A DNA stretch of 64,000 nt, from assembly GCF_000828915.1 (NCBI RefSeq), contig NZ_AP014569.1:1984001-2048000 (forward strand), given 5' to 3'. Origin of the DNA: Serpentinimonas maccroryi. Lineage in GTDB: Bacteria > Pseudomonadota > Gammaproteobacteria > Burkholderiales > Burkholderiaceae_C. Below the pieces are notes generated by a model. It was not told where the DNA came from. It ran no database searches and worked only from the letters and a program-made list of their open reading frames with translations. This document shows, piece by piece, positions 58,061 to 64,000 of the stretch; within the stretch, counting starts at the first letter, position 1, and the number at the start of each line of letters is the position of its first letter. Position numbers and translations under genes: made by a program.

Positions 58061-58127
58061 GAGAGTAGGCTCCTGGTTAAGCGTAAAAAACATGCAGCCA
58101 ATCCCAACGACTGGCCTGAGGCTGCGC

Positions 58128-58171
58128 ATTGTGCTCGCTGTTTATGTCGTTTTGATGAAGATTAGATGACG
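58128..58171 (-). promoter_or_regulatory. Pho box and -10 of ugpB
   Basis: On the minus strand CGTCAT (58166-58171), CTTCAT (58155-58160) and CGACAT (58144-58149) recur at exact 11-bp intervals with AT-rich 5-bp spacers, the PhoB binding pattern. CACAAT (58128-58133) follows 10 bp downstream as the -10, the distance seen in PhoB-activated promoters. Confidence 0.7.
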
Positions 58172-58220
58172 CATGGTGCCGCAAAAGCGCGCGCACCGCA
58201 AGCGCAGACAAACCCTGATT

Positions 58221-58275
58221 TGTCACGATTACTTCATCAATGCGTCACGCGCCTGTTACGCATTGCGCCCAGCAT
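58221..58275 (+). promoter_or_regulatory. Pho box array of the glycosyltransferase gene
   Basis: TGTCAC (58221), CTTCAT (58232), CGTCAC (58243) and TGTTAC (58254) form four PhoB-like half-sites at exact 11-bp spacing. Ten bp after the last lies CAGCAT (58270-58275), a weak -10, which would place the start of transcription at about the ATG 58283. Confidence 0.65.
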
Positions 58276-58282
58276 GTGGCGC

Positions 58283-59494
58283 ATGAACGCCCCCGACCCC
58301 TGCCCGCTCCTGATCGAAGATTTTCCGCACACGCCGCGCTCGCTGCGCGTGGCGCTGGTGAGCGAGACCTACGCCCCCGAGGTCAACGGCGTCGCGCTCA
58401 CGCTCGAGCGCATGGTGCACGGTCTGCGCGCGCGCGGTCACGACCTGCAGGTGGTGCGCTCGCGCCAAGCCGGCACCGATGCGCCCAGCGCACAAGCTGG
58501 TTTGGAGCAGGTGCTGATGCGCAGCCTGCCCATCCCGAACTACCCGCAGGTTCGTTTCGGCCTGCCGGCCAAAAGCGCATTGCTGCGGCTGTGGTCGCTG
58601 CGCCGGCCCGATCTGGTGCACATCGCCACCGAGGGGCCGCTGGGCTGGTCGGCGCTGCAAGCGGCGCGCAAGCTCAAGCTGCCGGTGAGCACCGACTTTC
58701 ACACCAATTTCCACGCCTACAGCCGCCACTACGGCGTCGGTTGGCTGCAAAAACCGATCGCCGCCTATCTGCGCAAGTTTCACAACGGCGCCGACTGCAC
58801 CTTGGTGCCCACCGCCAGCCTCAAGGCCGAGTTGCAGGCGTTGGGCTTTGAGCGGCTGCTGGTGGTGGGGCGCGGGGTCGATACCCAGCGCTTCAACCCG
58901 GGGCAGCGCAACCCAGCACTGCGCGCCGCCTGGGGCGCGGCCGACGACGACTGCGTGGCGCTGTTTGTGAGCCGCTTGGCGCCCGAGAAAAACCTTAACC
59001 TGCTGCTGCAAGCCTTTGCCGCCATGCAGCAGGTGCAGCCGCGCTGCAAGCTGGTGTTGGTGGGCGACGGCCCCGAACGCGCCCGCTTGGAGGCGCAGTG
59101 CCCGCAAGCGCTGGTGTGCGGCATGCGCACCGGCACCGACCTGGCCCAGCACTACGCCAGCGCCGACGTGTTTTTGTTCCCCAGCCAGACCGAGACCTAC
59201 GGCAACGTGATCCCCGAGGCCATGGCCAGCGGCCTGGCGGTGCTGGCCTACGACTACGCCGCCCCGGCCGAGCTGATCCGGCACCAAGAAAGCGGTCTGC
59301 TGGCACCCTTTGGCGACAGCGCCCGCTTCATCGAGCACGCGCAGCTGCTGGCGGCACAGCCCGAGCTTGTGCAGGCGCTGCGGCGGGCCGCCCGCGCGCG
59401 CACCGAGGCGCTGGACTGGGGCCAGATCGTGCAGCAGACCGAAAATTTGTGGTTGCAAATGCTCAAAGAAAGCGCAGGCACACGCCCGGCTTGA
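58283..59494 (+). CDS. GT4-family glycosyltransferase, lipid glycosyltransferase type (SqdX/MgtA/Agt-like)
   Basis: About 403 residues with a GT-B fold. The N-terminal domain has RVALVSETYAPEVNGVALTLERMVHGL and the acceptor-side STDFHTNFHAYSRHYGVGWLQKP segment. The C-terminal domain has VVGRGVDTQRFNPG, FVSRLAPEKNLNLLLQAF, LVLVGDGPERARLE and FPSQTETYGNVIPEAMASG with the EX7E donor region. It resembles enzymes that add sugars to diacylglycerol or phosphatidylinositol. The Pho-box array and its PlcP/OlsB neighbours suggest glycolipid synthesis under phosphate limitation. Donor and acceptor are inferred. The start is ATG 58283 or 58274; ATG 58166 would lie upstream of the Pho box. Confidence 0.82.
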   Translation: MNAPDPCPLLIEDFPHTPRSLRVALVSETYAPEVNGVALTLERMVHGLRARGHDLQVVRSRQAGTDAPSAQAGLEQVLMRSLPIPNYPQVRFGLPAKSALLRLWSLRRPDLVHIATEGPLGWSALQAARKLKLPVSTDFHTNFHAYSRHYGVGWLQKPIAAYLRKFHNGADCTLVPTASLKAELQALGFERLLVVGRGVDTQRFNPGQRNPALRAAWGAADDDCVALFVSRLAPEKNLNLLLQAFAAMQQVQPRCKLVLVGDGPERARLEAQCPQALVCGMRTGTDLAQHYASADVFLFPSQTETYGNVIPEAMASGLAVLAYDYAAPAELIRHQESGLLAPFGDSARFIEHAQLLAAQPELVQALRRAARARTEALDWGQIVQQTENLWLQMLKESAGTRPA

Positions 59495-59520
59495 GCGCGG
59501 GGCGCTGTTGAGCAACCCCT

Positions 59521-60837
59521 TCACAACAGCGCGGCCACGCCCTGCTGCTGCCGTTGCTTGCCGCGCGCTTGCTGCAACCGCGCCACGCCCAGCCGATTGC
59601 GCCGCCCAATACCCAGGTAGGCTAGGCCGTGCTGCTCGAGCAATTGCGGGTCGTACAGATTGCGGCCATCCAGAACTAGGGGCTGGCGCAGCAGCGCCCG
59701 CAAGCGGGCGAAATCGGGGTTCTGGAAGCATTTCCACTCGGTCAGAATCAGCAGGGCGTCGGCCTGTTGCAGCGCCTGCTCGGGCCGCTCGCACCAGCGC
59801 AACTGCCCCGGCTCGAGCTGCACCGACTCTAGGTCGTGCTGCAGGGCGCGGCGCGCCTCATCGAGCGCCACCGGGTCGTGCGCGCACACCTGCGCGCCGC
59901 GCGCCAGCAGCCCGGCGATCACGCTGCGGCTGGGGGCTTCGCGCATGTCGCTGGTGTTGGGCTTGAAAGCCAGGCCCCAGACGGCAAAGCGGCAGCCGCT
60001 CAGGTCTGGGCCCATGAGCTCGAGCACCAGTTGCAACAGGCGCTGCTTTTGCTCGGTATTGATGGCCTCGACGGCGCTGGCGATGCGCATGGGCAGGCCG
60101 TGGCTGGCCGCCGTCTGCACCAGCGCCCGGATGTCTTTGGGAAAGCAACTGCCGCCGTAACCCGTGCCGGCGTAGAGAAAACTGTGGCCGATGCGGCTGT
60201 CGGCGCCGATGCCACGGCGCACCGAATCGATGTCGGCCCCCACCCGATCGGCCAGCGCGGCGATCTCATTCATGAACGAGATCCGCGTCGCCAGCATGGC
60301 GTTGGCGGCGTACTTGGTGAGCTCGGCGCTGCACACGTCCATCCACACGGTGCGCTGGTGGTGGCGGTTGAAGGGCTCGTAGAGGCGGGTCAGCAACAGC
60401 CGCGCGCGCTCGCCCTCGGCCCCGGCGGGCAGCCCGATGACGATCCGGTCGGGCCGCGTGAAGTCCTCCATCGCCGCCCCCTCCTTGAGAAACTCGGGGT
60501 TTGAGACCACCGCAAAAGGGCTGCCGCTGCGCCCGCGGCGACGCAACGCGCTGGCAATCGCCTCGGACACCGCCGCCGGCGTGCCGACGGCGATGAACAG
60601 CAGCTCGGCCTGCTGCACCCCCTGCGCCATGGAATGCGCAAAACGCAGCCGCCCGGCCTCGCGGTTGCGGCGCACGCATTCCTCGAGCCCGGGTTCGTAG
60701 ATCGGGACGCCGCCCGCTTGCAGCAGCAGCACACGGGTCTGATCCTGATCCACCACCAGCACCTGATTGCCCACTTCGGCCAAGCAGGCCGCCGTCACCA
60801 GCCCGACGTAGCCCGCCCCCACCACGGTGATCTTCAT
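59521..60837 (-). CDS. ugd: UDP-glucose 6-dehydrogenase with an apparent internal deletion
   Basis: The 438-residue protein has MKITVVGAGYVGLVTAACLAE at the start, NPEFLKEGAA, AELTKYAANAMLATRISFMNE with the catalytic Lys and Asn, and GYGGSCFPKDI with the nucleophilic Cys. The segment normally linking FIAVGTP to the NPEFLKEG strand (about 63 residues, including a STVPVGT motif) is only about 20 residues long here, so roughly 40 residues of the NAD-binding domain are missing. Activity is doubtful. An Arg/Gln-rich tail of about 27 residues extends the C-terminus. It converges with the glycosyltransferase gene. Two weak Pho-like half-sites lie upstream (60906-60922). Confidence 0.85.
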   Translation of the reverse strand: MKITVVGAGYVGLVTAACLAEVGNQVLVVDQDQTRVLLLQAGGVPIYEPGLEECVRRNREAGRLRFAHSMAQGVQQAELLFIAVGTPAAVSEAIASALRRRGRSGSPFAVVSNPEFLKEGAAMEDFTRPDRIVIGLPAGAEGERARLLLTRLYEPFNRHHQRTVWMDVCSAELTKYAANAMLATRISFMNEIAALADRVGADIDSVRRGIGADSRIGHSFLYAGTGYGGSCFPKDIRALVQTAASHGLPMRIASAVEAINTEQKQRLLQLVLELMGPDLSGCRFAVWGLAFKPNTSDMREAPSRSVIAGLLARGAQVCAHDPVALDEARRALQHDLESVQLEPGQLRWCERPEQALQQADALLILTEWKCFQNPDFARLRALLRQPLVLDGRNLYDPQLLEQHGLAYLGIGRRNRLGVARLQQARGKQRQQQGVAALL

Positions 60838-60939
60838 GCTCGCACTCCTCGCATTGATGCGCACCTGATGCTGCCGCCTGAGCGTGTCACTGTTGCTGCA
60901 AGCCCATGAAATATTGATGAATGCCCGATTTTTGGCAGC

Positions 60940-60994
60940 TGTCACGATTAATTCATGCCAGTGCCATTTGCAGGACACACGGCAGCCCAAGAAT
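60940..60994 (+). promoter_or_regulatory. Pho box array and -10 of olsB-plcP
   Basis: TGTCAC (60940), ATTCAT (60951), TGCCAT (60962) and GGACAC (60973) recur at exact 11-bp spacing. AAGAAT (60989-60994) begins exactly 10 bp after the last half-site and serves as the -10. The first 17 bases match the glycosyltransferase Pho box at 58221-58237 at all but one position. Confidence 0.7.
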
Positions 60995-61018
60995 CGCTAG
61001 CCAAAGGAGCTTTCATCC

Positions 61019-61831
61019 ATGACCGATCTGTCTGTGCTGGAAAAACTGCGTCAACCCCAAGGGTTGGGCCTGCCGCCGGTGGCGCCGCGCCCAGCGGCTT
61101 GCCAGAGCGCCCCCCTCCACGTCAGCTGGGCCCGCCATCTGGACGAAGTGCGCGCCGCACAGCGCCTGCGCTACCAGGTGTTTGCGCTCGAGATGGGCGC
61201 GCGCCTGCCGCAGACCCTGCCCGGGCACGACATCGATCTGTTCGACGACTTCTGCGAGCACCTGCTGGTGCGCGACGCCGCCAGCGAGCAGGTGATCGGC
61301 ACCTACCGCGTGCTCACGCCCACCCAAGCCAAGCGCGTGGGCGGCTTTTACAGCGAAACCGAATTCGACCTGACGCGGCTGCGGCTGCTGCGCGAGCAGA
61401 TGGTGGAACTCGGGCGCAGCTGCGTGCACCCCGAGCACCGCCACGGCGGCGTGATTCTGGCGCTTTGGAGCGCGCTGGGCGAGTTCATGACGCGCAACCG
61501 GCTGCACACCATGATCGGCTGCGCCAGCATCCCCATGACCTCCGAATCGGGCGGCGGCCACGCGGCGGCCAGCATCTGGCGGCAGCTGAGCCTCAAGCAC
61601 TTGGCTTCGGTCGAGTTTCATGTGCGCCCGCGCCTGCCGCTGCCGATCGAGCGCCTCGATTCCACCTTGGTCGTCGAACCGCCGGCGCTCATCAAAGGCT
61701 ATCTGCGCTTGGGCACCAAGGTGCTGGGCCCGCCGGCCTGGGACCCGGACTTCAACACCGCCGACCTGCCGATGATGATGCGCTTGGCCGACCTGCCGCC
61801 GCGCTACCGCAAACACCTGCTGGGGGCCTGA
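61019..61831 (+). CDS. olsB: L-ornithine N-alpha-acyltransferase (OlsB-like)
   Basis: The 270-residue GNAT-fold protein has LRYQVFALEMGA with DDFCEHLLVRD nearby, VIGTYRVLTP, FDLTRLRLLREQMVELGRSCVHPEHRHGGVI, and TMIGCASIPM, the OlsB pattern. OlsB transfers a 3-hydroxyacyl chain from acyl-ACP to ornithine, giving lyso-ornithine lipid. The second enzyme, OlsA, is not in the window. ATG 61019 has AAAGGAG upstream. It overlaps the next gene (TGATG). An alternative is another lipid or quorum-signal N-acyltransferase of the same superfamily. Confidence 0.82.
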   Translation: MTDLSVLEKLRQPQGLGLPPVAPRPAACQSAPLHVSWARHLDEVRAAQRLRYQVFALEMGARLPQTLPGHDIDLFDDFCEHLLVRDAASEQVIGTYRVLTPTQAKRVGGFYSETEFDLTRLRLLREQMVELGRSCVHPEHRHGGVILALWSALGEFMTRNRLHTMIGCASIPMTSESGGGHAAASIWRQLSLKHLASVEFHVRPRLPLPIERLDSTLVVEPPALIKGYLRLGTKVLGPPAWDPDFNTADLPMMMRLADLPPRYRKHLLGA

Positions 61832-62769
61832 TGCGCAGCGGCTTTGCCCCCGACACCCACCTGCAAGGACTGTGGTCTGCCGGGGCGGCTGCCGATTCGG
61901 CGGCGGCGTCTGCGTTGGCCCATCCGCACCCGGCCGACGACGACGGCGACGGCGACGACGCACTGCACGCCTCGGGGCGGCGCCTGCGCACGGTGTTCAT
62001 CTCCGACCTTCACCTCGGCACCGCCGGCTGCCAAGCCAAGGCGCTGCTGGCCTTCCTGAAGGCGCACCCGAGCGAAAAGCTGTATCTGGTGGGTGACATC
62101 ATCGATGGCTGGCAGCTGCGCCGCAAGTGGTACTGGCCGCAGAGCCACAACGACGTGGTACAAAAGATTTTGCGCCGTGCGCGCAAGGGCTGCAAGGTCA
62201 TCTACGTGCCGGGCAACCACGACGAGTTTGCGCGCCACTTCATCGGCCACCAGTTTGGCGGCGTCGAGGTGGTGGAAGACGCGATCCACCAGACCGCTGA
62301 CGGCAAAAAGCTGTGGGTGATCCACGGCGACCACTTCGACGGCGTGATCCAGTACGCCAAGTGGCTGGCCTACTTGGCCGACAACCTCTACGATCTGGCG
62401 CTGCGCCTGAACACGCGCTTCAACTCGCTGCGCGCCCGGATCGGGCTGCCGTACTGGTCGCTGTCGCAGTACCTGAAATACAGCGTCAAGGGCGCGGTCA
62501 AGTACATCCAGCAGTTCGAGCGCGCGGTGGCGGCCGAGGCGCGCAAGCGCGGCTTCGATGGCGTGGTCTGCGGCCACATCCACCACGCCGAAATCCGCGA
62601 CATCGACGGCACGCTGTACTGCAACGACGGCGACTGGGTCGAGAGCCTCACCGCCTTGGTCGAGCACCACGACGGCCGACTCGAGATCGTGCACTGGCCC
62701 CAGCGCAGCGGGCAGCGCACGGCGCCAGAAGCGCAAACCCAAGCCGTGCCGGAAAAGCTCAGCGCATAA
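61831..62769 (+). CDS. plcP: PlcP/LpxH-like metallophosphoesterase
   Basis: The 312-residue protein has the complete two-metal phosphoesterase set: SDLHLG (D59, H61), GDIIDG (D89), PGNHDE (N129, H130), HGDHFD (H165) and CGHIHH (H249, H251). Proteins of this type include LpxH-related hydrolases and PlcP, the PhoB-induced phospholipase C that releases diacylglycerol from phospholipid. Coupling to olsB behind a Pho box favours PlcP over a lipid A role. The N-terminal 50 residues are acidic and His-rich, not conserved. Its stop lies in the 12-bp repeat array. Confidence 0.8.
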   Translation: MRSGFAPDTHLQGLWSAGAAADSAAASALAHPHPADDDGDGDDALHASGRRLRTVFISDLHLGTAGCQAKALLAFLKAHPSEKLYLVGDIIDGWQLRRKWYWPQSHNDVVQKILRRARKGCKVIYVPGNHDEFARHFIGHQFGGVEVVEDAIHQTADGKKLWVIHGDHFDGVIQYAKWLAYLADNLYDLALRLNTRFNSLRARIGLPYWSLSQYLKYSVKGAVKYIQQFERAVAAEARKRGFDGVVCGHIHHAEIRDIDGTLYCNDGDWVESLTALVEHHDGRLEIVHWPQRSGQRTAPEAQTQAVPEKLSA

Positions 62770-62817
62770 CTCAGCGCATAACTCAGCGCACAGCTCAGCG
62801 TATAAACCAGCGCAACA
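62758..62817. repeat. 12-bp tandem repeat, five units
   Basis: Units of CTCAGCGCATAA: two exact copies (62758-62781), then CTCAGCGCACAG, CTCAGCGTATAA and a diverged ACCAGCGCAACA. The plus-strand gene ends with TAA in unit 1 and the minus-strand aldehyde dehydrogenase ends with TGA in unit 4, so the array sits on convergent stops. Confidence 0.85.
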
Positions 62818-64000
62818 ACTGGCGCAGCAGCCAGCCGCCACCAGCGGGCGCGTAGGGCGGATAGACCAGCTCGCCGCTGTTGAAGCGCCCCTTGGCGTGC
62901 ACGCCCTTGGCCTTGGAGAAGGTGAGAAAGCCCTCGTGGCCATGGTACTGCCCCATGCCGGATGCGCCCACGCCACCAAAGGGCAGCTCGTCTTGGGCCA
63001 CGTGCATGAGGGTGTCGTTGATCGTGACGCCGCCGCTGTGCGTGCGCTCGAGCACCTGCTGCTGCACCTGCCGGTCGTGGCTGAACAGGTACAGCGCCAG
63101 CGGGCGCGCGCCGCTGCGGATGTGCGCCAGCGCTTGGTCCAAGCTGGCGTAGCCGATGACCGGCAGCAGCGGGCCAAAAATCTCCTCTTGCAGCACGCTG
63201 GCGCTTTCGGGCACCCCGAGCAGCAGCTGCAGCGGCATTTTGCGCGTGCCCTCGAAGGTTTCGGCGGCCGGGTTGCATTCGATCACCTGCGCCCCGCTGG
63301 CGCGCGCCTGCTCCAGCCAAGCCTGCAGGCGCTGGTGCTGGCGCTGGTTGACGATGGCGCTGTAGTCGGGGTTGGCGCGCAAAGTGGGGTAGAGCTGCGC
63401 CACCGCCGCTTGCATGGCCTGCGCAAAAGCCTGTTCTTGGCCAGCGGGCAGCAGCACGTAGTCGGGGGCGATGCAGGTCTGGCCGGCGTTGAGCAGCTTG
63501 CCAAAAGCGATGCGCCGCGCCGCCACCGCCAGATCGGCGTCGGGCGCGATGAGGGCTGGCGACTTGCCGCCGAGCTCGAGCGTCACCGGAGTCAGGTTGC
63601 GCGCCGCCGCCGCCATCACGATCTTGCCCACCGCCGTGGAGCCGGTGAACAGCAGATGGTCCCAAGGCTGCTGTGCAAAGGCGCTCGAGACCTCGAGCGC
63701 GCCTTCGACCACGGCCACCGTGTCTTCTTCGAAAGCCTCGGCCAGCAGGGTGCGCAGGGCTTGGTTGGTGGCCGGTGTGAACTCCGAGAGCTTGAGCATG
63801 ACGCGGTTGCCCGCCGCCAGCGCCCCCACCAGCGGCAGCAGGGCCAGCTGGATGGGGTAGTTCCACGGCACCATCACCCCCACCACCCCGAGCGGCTGGA
63901 AATAGACCCGGTTGCTGGCCGGCGCAAACAGCACGCTGACGCTGCGCCGCTGCGGTTTCATCCAGCCGCGCAAGTGTCGCGCCGTGTGCGCGATGCCCTG
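62795..64000 (-). CDS. Aldehyde dehydrogenase, coniferyl-aldehyde type (5' partial)
   Basis: About 401 residues are visible, with the N-terminus beyond the window. The frame remains open to 64000. Family features are VVGVMVPWNYPIQLALLPLVGALAAGNRVMLKLSE, FTGSTAVGKIV, TLELGGKSP with the general-base Glu, LLNAGQTCIAPDYVL with the nucleophilic Cys, and EEIFGPLLPVIGY. The RKMPLQLLLGVPES block and the ELPFGGVGASGMGQYHGHEGFLTFSKAKGV end match coniferyl aldehyde dehydrogenases. A C-terminal hydrophobic/basic end (WLLRQLLRWFIR) may contact the membrane. A long-chain aldehyde substrate is an alternative. Confidence 0.88.
   Translation of the reverse strand, partial: QGIAHTARHLRGWMKPQRRSVSVLFAPASNRVYFQPLGVVGVMVPWNYPIQLALLPLVGALAAGNRVMLKLSEFTPATNQALRTLLAEAFEEDTVAVVEGALEVSSAFAQQPWDHLLFTGSTAVGKIVMAAAARNLTPVTLELGGKSPALIAPDADLAVAARRIAFGKLLNAGQTCIAPDYVLLPAGQEQAFAQAMQAAVAQLYPTLRANPDYSAIVNQRQHQRLQAWLEQARASGAQVIECNPAAETFEGTRKMPLQLLLGVPESASVLQEEIFGPLLPVIGYASLDQALAHIRSGARPLALYLFSHDRQVQQQVLERTHSGGVTINDTLMHVAQDELPFGGVGASGMGQYHGHEGFLTFSKAKGVHAKGRFNSGELVYPPYAPAGGGWLLRQLLRWFIR

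Noticed and set aside
58166-58282. Upstream ATG (58166) as start of the glycosyltransferase
   Set aside because: It would place both Pho-box arrays partly inside the coding region; the first conserved residues lie after 58283, and the extra residues are not family-like.
60906-60922. Pho box for ugd on the minus strand (ATTCAT and TTTCAT, 11 bp apart)
   Set aside because: Only two weak half-sites and no convincing -10; noted but not called as a feature.
62758-62817. CRISPR-like array
   Set aside because: Units are 12 bp with no spacers and no cas genes nearby; it is a simple tandem repeat.

Overview
The window is GC-rich chromosomal DNA from a betaproteobacterium, most likely order Burkholderiales, family Comamonadaceae. 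This rests on conserved gene orders: mlaFEDACB - ABC-2 exporter - bolA-like - murA - hisG - hisD; gltBD; dgt-aroB-aroK-pilQPONM divergent from mrcA; cyaY/lptM-lysA; ccsB-resB-cytochrome c4/engB; metK; and rfbBDAC. I saw no rRNA, tRNA, CRISPR array or intact insertion sequence, and no stretch over 300 bases lacks a gene or gene remnant.

Layout. 1-750: an MNT/HEPN toxin-antitoxin pair, its first gene cut by the window edge. 781-966: a truncated SDR remnant. 985-7909 (minus): an NTF2-like protein, an SDR, an MFS carrier, a chalcone-isomerase-like protein, cyclopropane fatty acid synthase, DUF1365 and a FAD oxidoreductase. This lipid-modification cluster diverges from a MerR-B12 regulator (8132-9100) that carries the full CarH/LitR photoreceptor signature. 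9106-12799: hisD, hisG, murA and a BolA-like gene; the his operon stops after hisD. 12902-18788: an ABC-2 exporter and the mla phospholipid-transport operon. 18853-25134: glutamate synthase. 25200-26918: an accessory pocket with REP-like sequence, a ParE-type toxin-antitoxin pair and a RAYT-like transposase that has lost its HUH histidines. 26940-34890: dgt, aroB, aroK and pilQPONM. 35128-39399: PBP1a, frataxin, LptM and LysA. 39521-43885: System II cytochrome c maturation plus cytochrome c4. 44013-46883: engB, an LpxL-type acyltransferase and metK, the last behind a structured leader. 46898-50467: dTDP-rhamnose synthesis. 50638-52990: acyl-CoA-binding protein, an M20 amidohydrolase and CoaX.

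The most coherent accessory system lies at 53041-62769. It holds ugpBAEC plus a glycerophosphodiesterase (minus), a GT4 lipid-type glycosyltransferase (plus), UDP-glucose 6-dehydrogenase (minus), and olsB with a PlcP-like metallophosphoesterase (plus). The promoters of ugpB, the glycosyltransferase and olsB each carry three or four PhoB-type half-sites at exact 11-bp spacing; at ugpB and olsB a -10-like hexamer lies exactly 10 bp downstream. I read this as a phosphate-starvation membrane-remodelling island. Phospholipid would be cut by PlcP, the diacylglycerol glycosylated, ornithine lipid precursor made by OlsB, and the released glycerophosphodiesters recovered by Ugp and the diesterase. The UDP-glucose dehydrogenase appears to have lost about 40 residues of its NAD-binding domain, so the glucuronate branch may be broken.

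An aldehyde dehydrogenase of the coniferyl-aldehyde type (62795 to the window end, truncated) closes the window.
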